This document shows, one piece after another, positions 1-4,721 of a DNA stretch of 5,269 nucleotides. Under the pieces are notes generated by a model. That model saw only the letters and a list, made by a program, of their open reading frames with translations, was not told the origin of the DNA and ran no database searches. Location of the stretch: positions 1 through 5,269 of the forward strand of contig NZ_CALTWS010000185.1 of the NCBI RefSeq assembly GCF_943913055.1, given 5' to 3'. The position numbers and the translations under genes were made by a program. The stretch is from an uncultured Brevundimonas sp. (lineage in GTDB: Bacteria > Pseudomonadota > Alphaproteobacteria > Caulobacterales > Caulobacteraceae). Position 1 is the stretch's first letter, and every line of letters begins with the position of its first letter.

Positions 1-762
1 GTATCCGCAAACCACGGCGACCTTGCCCGACAGCATGACATCGGTACCGCGACGGATGGCGTCGACCAGGCTTTCGCGGCAGCCGTACAGGTTGTCGAAC
101 TTGGACTTGGTGACGCTGTCGTTCACGTTGATGGCAGGGAAGGGCAGGTCGCCCTTCTTGGCCATTTCATACAGGCGGTGGACGCCGGTGGTGGTCTCTT
201 CCGACACGCCGCCGATGGCGTCGCGAATGGCCGAATAGAAGCCGGGCTTTTCCTTCAAGTACCGCTTCATGACGGCGAAGAGGGCTTCTTCTTCCTCGTT
301 CTGCGGATTGTCGAGGACCGAGGCGTCCTTCTCGGCCTTCGGACCGAGAACGCACAGCAGGGTCGCGTCGCCGCCGTCGTCGAGGATCAGGTTCGGATAG
401 CCGCCGTCGGCCCATTCGAAGATCTTGTGGGCATAATCCCAGTATTCTTCCAGCGTCTCGCCCTTGGTGGCGAAGACCGGCGTGCCGTTTGCGGCGATGG
501 CGGCGGCGGCGTGATCCTGGGTCGAATAGATGTTGCACGAGGCCCAGCGCACCTCGGCGCCCAGGGCTTCCAGCGTCTGGATCAGTACGGCAGTCTGGAT
601 CGTCATGTGCAGGGACCCGGCGATGCGCGCCCCTTTGAGGATCTGCGACGGACCGAACTCTTGGCGCAGCGCCATCAGGCCCGGCATCTCGGTTTCCGCG
701 ATCGCGATCTCCTTGTTGCCGAAGGGGGCCAGCGAGATGTCGCGTACGATATAGTCGGTCAT
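1..762 (-). CDS. ahcY: S-adenosylhomocysteinase (adenosylhomocysteine hydrolase), N-terminal part; C-terminus lies beyond the left edge
   Basis: This cytosolic enzyme hydrolyses S-adenosylhomocysteine to adenosine and homocysteine, with bound NAD, as part of the activated methyl cycle. The reverse strand reads without a stop from ATG (760-762) to base 1, giving 254 residues that begin MTDYIVRDISLAPFG. Family signatures are LHMTIQTAVLIQTL (51-64), CNIYSTQDHAAAAI (76-89), the catalytic Asp pair in ILDDGGD (129-130), SEETTTG (187-193), NDSVTKSKFDN with catalytic Lys219 and Asp223, and Cys228 in LYGCRES. Residues about 143-178 are the acidic insertion typical of bacterial forms and absent from the animal enzyme. 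Family members of this type are roughly 460-470 residues, so about 45 percent is missing. The reading stops at KVAVVCGY, just as the NAD-binding Rossmann loop should begin. No strong Shine-Dalgarno precedes the ATG, but the family N-terminus fits this start. Identification is near certain. Confidence 0.97.
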   Translation of the reverse strand, partial: MTDYIVRDISLAPFGNKEIAIAETEMPGLMALRQEFGPSQILKGARIAGSLHMTIQTAVLIQTLEALGAEVRWASCNIYSTQDHAAAAIAANGTPVFATKGETLEEYWDYAHKIFEWADGGYPNLILDDGGDATLLCVLGPKAEKDASVLDNPQNEEEEALFAVMKRYLKEKPGFYSAIRDAIGGVSEETTTGVHRLYEMAKKGDLPFPAINVNDSVTKSKFDNLYGCRESLVDAIRRGTDVMLSGKVAVVCGY

Positions 763-793
763 GGGCGGGGGTCCGGTCGATAAGGGTTGCGCG

Positions 794-822
794 CATATAG
801 ACCGCCGCCCCCCGCGCGGCAA
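794..822 (-). promoter_or_regulatory. Putative sigma-70-type promoter for ahcY
   Basis: On the reverse strand TTGCCG (817-822) and TATATG (794-799) are separated by exactly 17 bases, a standard housekeeping spacing. The predicted transcript start is near 787, giving a leader of about 25 bases before the ahcY ATG. The spacer is almost pure G+C, so the A/T-rich -10 stands out. The leader is too short to hold a SAH or SAM riboswitch. Inferred from sequence only. Confidence 0.5.
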
Positions 823-828
823 GAAACC

Positions 829-846
829 CATAAGGATGTCTTTATG
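829..846. promoter_or_regulatory. 18-bp imperfect palindrome, possible methionine-cycle operator (SahR-like)
   Basis: The sequence CATAAGGA-TG-TCTTTATG has arms that match at 7 of 8 positions. It is an A/T-rich island in very G+C-rich DNA and lies 6 bp upstream of the putative ahcY -35 element. As I recall the family, the ArsR-type regulator SahR of alphaproteobacteria recognises a palindrome close to ATAAAGANNTCTTTAT upstream of ahcY, metF and metH. The regulator assignment is inference; the palindrome is directly visible. Confidence 0.5.
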
Positions 847-877
847 TGTTTGGTGGCGATGCGGTCCGCGTAACAGC

Positions 878-906
878 TTGGCGGCACGGGCCGGCGGCGC
901 TAATCA
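878..906 (+). promoter_or_regulatory. Putative bioB promoter, placed for a leaderless transcript
   Basis: TTGGCG (878-883) and TAATCA (901-906), or CTAATC one base earlier, are 16-17 bases apart. The GCTAATC block resembles the -10 style of Caulobacter housekeeping promoters. A start about 7 bases beyond the -10 falls on or next to the A of the bioB ATG at 913. No Shine-Dalgarno lies upstream of that ATG, which agrees with leaderless initiation. Not tested; inference from spacing. Confidence 0.4.
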
Positions 907-912
907 GCGGCC

Positions 913-1944
913 ATGACCCAAGCGACCACTCACCCCATGGCCACGCCCCGCAACGACTGGACGCTGGAGGAGGTCGAGGCGCTGTTCGCCCGGCCCTTCA
1001 TGGAGCTGGTCTATGATGCGGCGACCGTGCACCGCGCCTGGTTCGATCCGTCCGAAGTGCAGAAATCCCAGCTGCTGTCGATCAAGACCGGCGGCTGCGC
1101 CGAGAACTGCGGCTACTGCTCCCAGTCCGCCAGTTTCCAGACGGGGCTGAAGGCCGAAAAGCTGATGGACACCACCACCGTCCTGGCTGAGGCGATGGCG
1201 GCCAAGGCGGGCGGAGCCTCGCGCTTCTGCATGGGGGCGGCCTGGCGCGAGCTGAAGGATCGCGACACCCCGAAACTGGCGGCCATGATCTCGGGCGTGA
1301 AGGCCCTGGGGCTGGAGACCTGCGCCACCCTGGGCATGCTGACGGCGGATCAGGCGCGTCAGCTGAAGGATGCGGGCCTCGACTATTACAATCACAACCT
1401 GGACACCGGGCCGGAATACTATGCCGAGGTCGTCACGACCCGGACCTATGACGACCGGCTGGATACGCTGAAGCATGTGCGCGATGCGGGCATGAGCACC
1501 TGCTGCGGCGGCATCGTCGGCATGGGCGAGAGCCGCCGGGATCGCGCGGGCCTGCTGCATGCGCTGGCGACCCTGCCGGTCCATCCGGACAGCCTGCCGG
1601 TCAATGCCCTGGTGCCGGTGACGGGGACGCCGCTGGGTGACCGCGTCAAGCGAGAGGGCGAGATCGATCCGATCGAGTTCGTGCGTACGGTGGCCGTGGC
1701 GCGGCTGGTCTGTCCGCGCGCCATGGTCCGCCTGTCGGCCGGGCGCGAGACCATGAGCCCGGAGATGCAGGCGCTCTGCTTCCTCGCCGGCGCGAACTCC
1801 ATCTTCGTGGGCGGCAAACTGCTGACAACGCCCAATCCCGAGCAGGACGAGGACGCACAACTGTTCGCCCTGCTGGACCTGAAATCCATGGCTCCGCAGA
1901 TTGCGCCTTCACAAACACAGGTGGCACAGACTCAGGCCGCGTAA
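913..1944 (+). CDS. bioB: Biotin synthase (radical SAM enzyme)
   Basis: BioB inserts sulfur into dethiobiotin to make biotin, the last step of the pathway, using S-adenosylmethionine radical chemistry. The 343-residue protein matches the usual length (346 in E. coli). The radical-SAM cluster cysteines are in CAENCGYC (Cys62, Cys66, Cys69). The [2Fe-2S] sulfur-donor cluster ligands are Cys106 (RFCMGAA), Cys137 (ETCATLG), Cys197 (STCCGG) and probably Arg273 in VRLSAGR. The C-terminal signature FLAGANSIFVGGKLLTTPNP is also present. An adjacent Cys198 replaces the Ser found in the E. coli CSGG motif. The ATG at 913 fits the promoter spacing; an in-frame ATG at 937 would drop eight poorly conserved residues, and neither has a Shine-Dalgarno. 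No other bio gene lies nearby, so the gene stands alone. I saw no BioR-type operator (TTATnnATAA) upstream. Identification is near certain. Confidence 0.98.
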   Translation: MTQATTHPMATPRNDWTLEEVEALFARPFMELVYDAATVHRAWFDPSEVQKSQLLSIKTGGCAENCGYCSQSASFQTGLKAEKLMDTTTVLAEAMAAKAGGASRFCMGAAWRELKDRDTPKLAAMISGVKALGLETCATLGMLTADQARQLKDAGLDYYNHNLDTGPEYYAEVVTTRTYDDRLDTLKHVRDAGMSTCCGGIVGMGESRRDRAGLLHALATLPVHPDSLPVNALVPVTGTPLGDRVKREGEIDPIEFVRTVAVARLVCPRAMVRLSAGRETMSPEMQALCFLAGANSIFVGGKLLTTPNPEQDEDAQLFALLDLKSMAPQIAPSQTQVAQTQAA

Positions 1945-1966
1945 CGGGACCTTAAGCGCCCCGTGC

Positions 1967-1971
1967 GAGGG
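1967..1971 (+). promoter_or_regulatory. Shine-Dalgarno GAGGG fixing the start at 1979
   Basis: GAGGG ends 7 bases before the ATG at 1979. It supports this start over the longer reading from 1901, which would overlap the end of bioB. Confidence 0.6.
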
Positions 1972-1978
1972 TCCGGCC

Positions 1979-2377
1979 ATGGATCGTCGCGCTCTTCTCG
2001 GCCTCGCCGCCGTTGCCGTTTCCGTGCCCTCCGCCGCTGCGGCCTCGGGTGGGGGAGGAGGTGCCGCGCCCCAGGCCACCTTCATGCGCCTGCCGACCGT
2101 GACGGGCAGCGTCTCGGGGGCCAACGGTCGCCGCGCCGTCATGTCGGTCGAGGTCGGTCTGGATGTGGCGGACGCCGCTCTGAGAACGCGCGCCACCCAG
2201 TCCGCCCCGAGGCTGCGCGCCGCCTATAATACGGTGGTGCAGCGGGTGGCCTCGACGACCCTGCCCGGCATGGCCCCGGATGTGGAGCGCCTGGTCGCCC
2301 AGCTTCAGGCCGCGACCAATGCGACCCTGGGTCGTGCCGGTGCACGCCTGCTCATCGGAACCATACTGGTCGTCTGA
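1979..2377 (+). CDS. Small exported protein with twin-arginine signal; mature part FliL-like (tentative)
   Basis: The 132-residue protein begins MDRRALLGLAAVAVSVPSAA. A very short n-region carries the Arg3-Arg4 pair, followed by a hydrophobic stretch (5-17) and an Ala-rich cleavage region near residue 22. This is a Tat-type signal, so export in folded form to the periplasm or inner membrane is likely. A Gly-rich linker (24-28) follows. The mature part has a strand (MSVEVGLDV), then D-A-ALR, helices around APRLRAAYNTVVQR and VERLVAQLQAATNATLG, and a final strand ending ILVV. That order resembles the C-terminal domain of the flagellar basal-body protein FliL, but FliL is normally membrane-anchored rather than Tat-exported. 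The start at 1979 has GAGGG (1967-1971) at proper spacing; an earlier start at 1901 would overlap bioB without support. The gene begins 34 bases after bioB and may be cotranscribed. Specific function is unknown. Confidence 0.8.
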   Translation: MDRRALLGLAAVAVSVPSAAAASGGGGGAAPQATFMRLPTVTGSVSGANGRRAVMSVEVGLDVADAALRTRATQSAPRLRAAYNTVVQRVASTTLPGMAPDVERLVAQLQAATNATLGRAGARLLIGTILVV

Positions 2378-2385
2378 CGACCGGC

Positions 2386-3360
2386 TCAATCCTTCGTTGG
2401 ATCGGCCTGATTGTCGTCGCCATAGGTCAGGGCCAGGAAGACGTCTTCCAGATCGGGATCCTCGGTGGTGATGTCGGCGATGGTCACGCCGGCGGCGCGA
2501 ACGGCGGCCAGGACGTGCTCGACCGAGGACTGGCCCTTCTTGTAGCTGACCGAGAACGACCCGTTGGAGCGAGCGACGGCTTCGAACCCGGTCAGTTGCG
2601 GCAAGGTCTCCAGTGGGCTGTCAGGCGTCACCACCACATTGCGAGTGTCCAGGCGGCGCAGCAGTTGCGGGGTCGGCTCGCACGCGACGACCGAGCCGCG
2701 GTTCATGATGGCGATGGTGTCGCACAGCTCCTGGGCCTCCTCCAGATAGTGGGTGGTCAGGAGGATGGTCACGCCCTCGGCATTGATGCGCCGGACATAC
2801 TCCCACAACTGACGACGCAGCTCGACGTCCACGCCGGCCGTCGGCTCGTCCAGGATCAGGATCGGCGGATTGTGAACCAGGGCCTTGGCCACCATCAGGC
2901 GACGCTTCATCCCGCCGGACAGGGCGCGGACATAGGCATTGGCCTTGTCCGACAGGCCCAGCGCCGCCAGCAGTTCATCGCTGCGGCGTTCATTGGCGGG
3001 CACGCCATAGAAGCCGGCCTGGACCTCCAGCGCCTCGCGCGGGGTGAAGAAGACGTCGGCCACGATCTCCTGTGGCACAACCCCCAGGGCGGCGCGCGCG
3101 TCGCGCGGCTGGCTGTCGATGTCGCGACCCCAGATGGCGGCGGTGCCTCCGGTCTTGTTGACGATCCCGGCCAGGATATTGATCAGGGTGGACTTGCCCG
3201 CTCCGTTGGGGCCCAGCAGGCCGAACATCGACCCGCGCGGAATGACCAGATCCACACCGTTCAGCGCAGTCTTGGGCGGCGACTTCTTGTTGCCCGCATA
3301 GGTCTTTTCCAGCCCCCGCACCTCGATGGCATTGACGGGCAGGGTATCGGTCTGGGTCAT
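2386..3360 (-). CDS. ABC transporter ATP-binding protein, ABC-2 / YadG-like
   Basis: This 324-residue nucleotide-binding subunit should power an ABC-2 type exporter from the cytoplasmic face of the inner membrane. It has Walker A GPNGAGKST (50-58), the Q-loop Gln97 in VVPQE, signature LSGGM (147-151), Walker B ILILDEP (167-173, catalytic Glu172) and the H-loop His204 in LTTHYLEEA. The runs LSGGMKRRLM and DEPTAGVD-ELRR, and an extra C-terminal domain of about 90 residues ending DLEDVFLAL, are close to E. coli YadG as I remember it. YadG works with the permease YadH; here the gene downstream is a convergent Tat-signal gene 8 bp away, so no permease is adjacent. The substrate is unknown. I prefer ATG 3358-3360 (MTQTDTLP), because extending to 3432 would run through the putative promoter and adds unconserved residues. 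No clear Shine-Dalgarno is seen. Confidence 0.93.
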   Translation of the reverse strand: MTQTDTLPVNAIEVRGLEKTYAGNKKSPPKTALNGVDLVIPRGSMFGLLGPNGAGKSTLINILAGIVNKTGGTAAIWGRDIDSQPRDARAALGVVPQEIVADVFFTPREALEVQAGFYGVPANERRSDELLAALGLSDKANAYVRALSGGMKRRLMVAKALVHNPPILILDEPTAGVDVELRRQLWEYVRRINAEGVTILLTTHYLEEAQELCDTIAIMNRGSVVACEPTPQLLRRLDTRNVVVTPDSPLETLPQLTGFEAVARSNGSFSVSYKKGQSSVEHVLAAVRAAGVTIADITTEDPDLEDVFLALTYGDDNQADPTKD

Positions 3361-3403
3361 CAAGTCGGCTTTGTCGGAACGGTCGCGGAAGCGCGGGTGC
3401 GCA

Positions 3404-3432
3404 TAGGTATGGGCTGTCCGGCTCCGAGCCAA
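3404..3432 (-). promoter_or_regulatory. Putative promoter of the ABC ATPase gene
   Basis: Reverse-strand TTGGCT (3427-3432) and TACCTA (3404-3409) are 17 bases apart. The predicted start near 3397 leaves a leader of about 37 bases before the ATG. A small perfect palindrome, GGCTC-C-GAGCC (3420-3430), overlaps the -35 and the spacer. Both hexamers are only moderate matches. Confidence 0.35.
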
Positions 3433-3463
3433 GTCCCGGCTGAAAGGTACACGTTGGATGGCG

Positions 3464-3512
3464 TGTCAATGATGCTTGACAAGGTGTCTTGATATGTCTA
3501 GCGTGCTTGTCA
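3464..3512. repeat. Cluster of TGTC/GACA half-sites around a promoter, possible operator array
   Basis: TGTCAA (3464-3469) and TTGACA (3476-3481) form an inverted repeat with a 6-base gap. TTGACA also pairs partly with TGTCTT (3485-3490) across AGG. Further TGTC copies begin at 3495 and 3508. TGCTTGACA (3473-3481) recurs as TGCTTGTCA (3504-3512), 31 bases downstream, close to three helical turns. The cluster overlaps the -35 element of the rightward promoter, so a dimeric repressor could act here. The regulator is unknown. Confidence 0.4.
3476..3504 (+). promoter_or_regulatory. Promoter of the two-TM membrane protein gene
   Basis: A perfect TTGACA -35 (3476-3481) is followed after 17 bases by TAGCGT (3499-3504). 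The predicted transcript start is near 3511, leaving a short leader that carries GGAG (3533-3536). The -35 lies within repeated TGTC/GACA half-sites, which suggests repression. Confidence 0.5.
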
Positions 3513-3532
3513 TTGTGTAGCGCATCCTTGAC

Positions 3533-3536
3533 GGAG
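3533..3536 (+). promoter_or_regulatory. Shine-Dalgarno GGAG upstream of three clustered ATGs
   Basis: GGAG abuts the ATG at 3537, is 3 bases from the ATG at 3540 and 9 bases from the ATG at 3546. Spacing favours the last, so the annotated start is 3546. Confidence 0.5.
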
Positions 3537-3545
3537 ATGATGACG

Positions 3546-3842
3546 ATGAAACCCCTGAACCGCACCCGCATCATCGGCTTTGCCGCCATGGGCGTCTGTG
3601 TCCTGGGCTATGGCGGCATGGCCTTGGCCATCGTCCTGGGCAAGACCGAGGTCCTGACGACGACCCAGTCCTTTATCATCGCCGGTATCTCGGCCCTGAT
3701 CGGCGAGATCGGCCTTTGGGTCGGGGCCGCCTGCCTGGGGCTGACGCTCTACAAGAAGCGCAAGGCGATGCTGGACCGACTGATGGGGCGCAGGCCCGCA
3801 ACCGCAGTGGCTTCCGGCCCGGACATTCGAGAGCAGGTTTGA
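3546..3842 (+). CDS. Small two-TM inner membrane protein
   Basis: The 98-residue protein has two predicted membrane helices (about 9-32 and 42-69). The second carries Gly53-Glu54 and Trp58 and ends in the basic run KKRK (70-73); a polar tail of about 25 residues follows. By the positive-inside rule the tail should be cytoplasmic. The helix-hairpin with GE in the second helix and a basic end recalls small proteins annotated as transporter-suffix-domain proteins; I am not sure of that match. Three in-frame ATGs occur at 3537, 3540 and 3546. GGAG (3533-3536) is best spaced for 3546, giving MKPLNRTRIIGF. It is divergent from the ABC ATPase gene, with a repeat-rich promoter region between. It could be an accessory to a transporter, but two helices are too few for a normal ABC-2 permease. 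Confidence 0.75.
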   Translation: MKPLNRTRIIGFAAMGVCVLGYGGMALAIVLGKTEVLTTTQSFIIAGISALIGEIGLWVGAACLGLTLYKKRKAMLDRLMGRRPATAVASGPDIREQV

Positions 3843-3847
3843 CCTTG

Positions 3848-3874
3848 GCGGCGGGTCCGCATAGGACTCGCCGC
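3848..3874 (+). terminator. Strong hairpin after the two-TM gene, likely terminator
   Basis: GCGGCGGGTCC (3848-3858) pairs with GGACTCGCCGC (3864-3874) around the loop GCATA: an 11-bp stem with one G-U wobble, starting 5 bases after the stop codon. The following bases, GTTCGTTCC, are only modestly T-rich, so this is either a weak-U intrinsic terminator or a 3' end protecting the mRNA from exonucleases. Confidence 0.55.
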
Positions 3875-3911
3875 GTTCGTTCCGAGCCCCATCCAGCCCT
3901 GTCAGGTCGAC

Positions 3912-4151
3912 ATGCCGCCGCGCCATCCCGACGTTTTCGTTCCCCCGCCCGAGCAACTGGTCGTCGCGACCAAGCGCGTGGCCTGCGATGGCGGGGGCGG
4001 CGTCCTGGGGCACCCTCTGGTCTATCTGGACATGGGCGAGGACGACTTCGTGGAATGCGGCTATTGCGACCGGCGTTTCGTGCTGAGCGATCACCCGCAT
4101 GCCGAGAGCGAATATCTTGACCCGGCCGCCCGGCCGCCGGAAGCGCACTGA
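3912..4151 (+). CDS. CHCC-type zinc-finger protein (NDUFS6-like)
   Basis: The 79-residue protein has the conserved core KRVACDGGGGVLGHP, then VECGYCDRRFVL. Putative zinc ligands are Cys25, His34, Cys49 and Cys52, the Cys-His-Cys-Cys order of the zf-CHCC family. That family includes the mitochondrial complex I subunit NDUFS6, and alphaproteobacteria carry short homologues. A role in complex I assembly or stability is plausible from the family but is not shown by this context, since no nuo genes are in view. The N-terminal 15 residues are Pro-rich, and the C-terminal tail after residue 60 is likely disordered. The ATG at 3912 has only a weak AGG upstream, and no better start lies before the first conserved cysteine. 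It follows the hairpin at 3848-3874, so it may need its own promoter, which I could not identify. Confidence 0.9.
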   Translation: MPPRHPDVFVPPPEQLVVATKRVACDGGGGVLGHPLVYLDMGEDDFVECGYCDRRFVLSDHPHAESEYLDPAARPPEAH

Positions 4152-4161
4152 TCGGATAGGG

Positions 4162-4190
4162 TTGCGTTTGAAAACGGTCGTGCGATAGTC
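4162..4190 (+). promoter_or_regulatory. Putative thioesterase promoter, placed for a leaderless transcript
   Basis: TTGCGT (4162-4167) and GATAGT (4184-4189), or ATAGTC one base later, are 16-17 bases apart. Transcription would begin about 7 bases further on, at or next to the ATG at 4196. There is no Shine-Dalgarno before that ATG. The -10 is an average match, so this is a hypothesis. Confidence 0.35.
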
Positions 4191-4195
4191 GTCGC

Positions 4196-4666
4196 ATGAC
4201 CGCCGCGCCCCCCGCTACCGCCGCCGCATTCGCCACCATGACCGGCCGCGACCTGCTTCAGGCCGTGATCGACGGGCAGTTGAAGGGCGCGAGCATCGCC
4301 GACAGCCTGACCTTCGAACTCGTCGAGGTCGGCGATGGCTTTGTCGCCTTCGAAGGCGACACCGGGTCGCATCTGCTGAATCCCGCCGGCATGGTGCACG
4401 GCGGCTGGTGCCTGACACTGATCGACAGCGCGGCGGGCTGTGCGGCCCATTCCACCCTGCCCGCAGGCGTCGGCTATTCGACGCTGGAAACCAAGGTCAA
4501 TTTCGTGCGCCCCATCGCCGTCGACACGGGCCGTGTCCGCTGCGAGGGCCGGGTGATCAATCCGGGCCGCCAGATCATCACGGCGGAGGGCTCGGTGAAG
4601 GATGCGAGCGGGCGTCTGCTGGCCCACGGCACCTCGACCCTGATGATCCTGCAACCGAGAGGCTGA
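4196..4666 (+). CDS. PaaI-family hotdog-fold acyl-CoA thioesterase
   Basis: The 156-residue cytosolic protein is expected to hydrolyse an acyl- or aryl-CoA thioester. It has the family motif NPAGMVHGGW (62-71), with the oxyanion-hole HGG and the active-site Asn, then LIDSAAG, where Asp77 is in the usual position of the catalytic acid. A second block, YSTLETKVNFVRPI (94-107), and the closing strands GRVRCEGRVINPGRQIITAEG complete a single hotdog domain of normal length. Proteins of this type often act as homotetramers. Substrate cannot be told from the sequence, and no phenylacetate or other aromatic-degradation genes are adjacent, so the name PaaI should be read as a family label only. The ATG at 4196 is favoured by the promoter position. 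Met15 (ATG 4238) is an alternative that would remove an Ala/Pro-rich start lacking family features. Confidence 0.92.
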   Translation: MTAAPPATAAAFATMTGRDLLQAVIDGQLKGASIADSLTFELVEVGDGFVAFEGDTGSHLLNPAGMVHGGWCLTLIDSAAGCAAHSTLPAGVGYSTLETKVNFVRPIAVDTGRVRCEGRVINPGRQIITAEGSVKDASGRLLAHGTSTLMILQPRG

Positions 4667-4709
4667 AACCGCTCGTTAATCGACGCGGCGCACCTTGGCG
4701 TTTCCAGCC

Positions 4710-4714
4710 GGGAG
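4710..4714 (+). promoter_or_regulatory. Shine-Dalgarno GGGAG setting a GTG start at 4722
   Basis: GGGAG ends 7 bases before GTG 4722-4724. It decides in favour of this GTG over the in-frame TTG at 4695, which has no ribosome-binding site. Confidence 0.65.
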
Positions 4715-4721
4715 AAGTGGC

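Noticed and set aside
178..783. Forward open frame of 201 codons opposite ahcY
   Set aside because: Antisense shadow of ahcY; the translation is Gly/Arg/Asp-rich with no motif.
763..793. SAH or SAM riboswitch in the ahcY leader
   Set aside because: The predicted leader is about 25 bases, and I see no aptamer-like pairing; too short for known SAH or SAM aptamers.
904..1860. Long reverse-strand open frame of 318 codons opposite bioB
   Set aside because: It is the antisense shadow of a certain gene in G+C-rich DNA, with Arg/His/Gln-rich low-complexity translation, no recognisable domain and no ribosome-binding site.
1944..1974. Weak inverted repeats between bioB and the Tat-signal gene (ACGGG/CCCGT, GGACC/GGTCC)
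   Set aside because: Stems are only 5 bp with loops of 11-18 bases and no T-run, so neither a terminator nor a convincing Shine-Dalgarno-masking structure can be claimed.
2515..3492. Long forward open frame of 325 codons opposite the ABC ATPase gene
   Set aside because: It mirrors the codon structure of the ATPase gene, has no family features, and would run through the divergent promoter region.
3510..4148. Reverse open frame spanning the two-TM gene, the hairpin and the zinc-finger gene
   Set aside because: It crosses two well-supported forward genes and an intergenic hairpin and shows no domain.
4667..4721. CtrA-like site suggested by GTTAATC near 4675
   Set aside because: The expected second TTAA half at 7 bases distance is missing, so the match is a single chance half-site.
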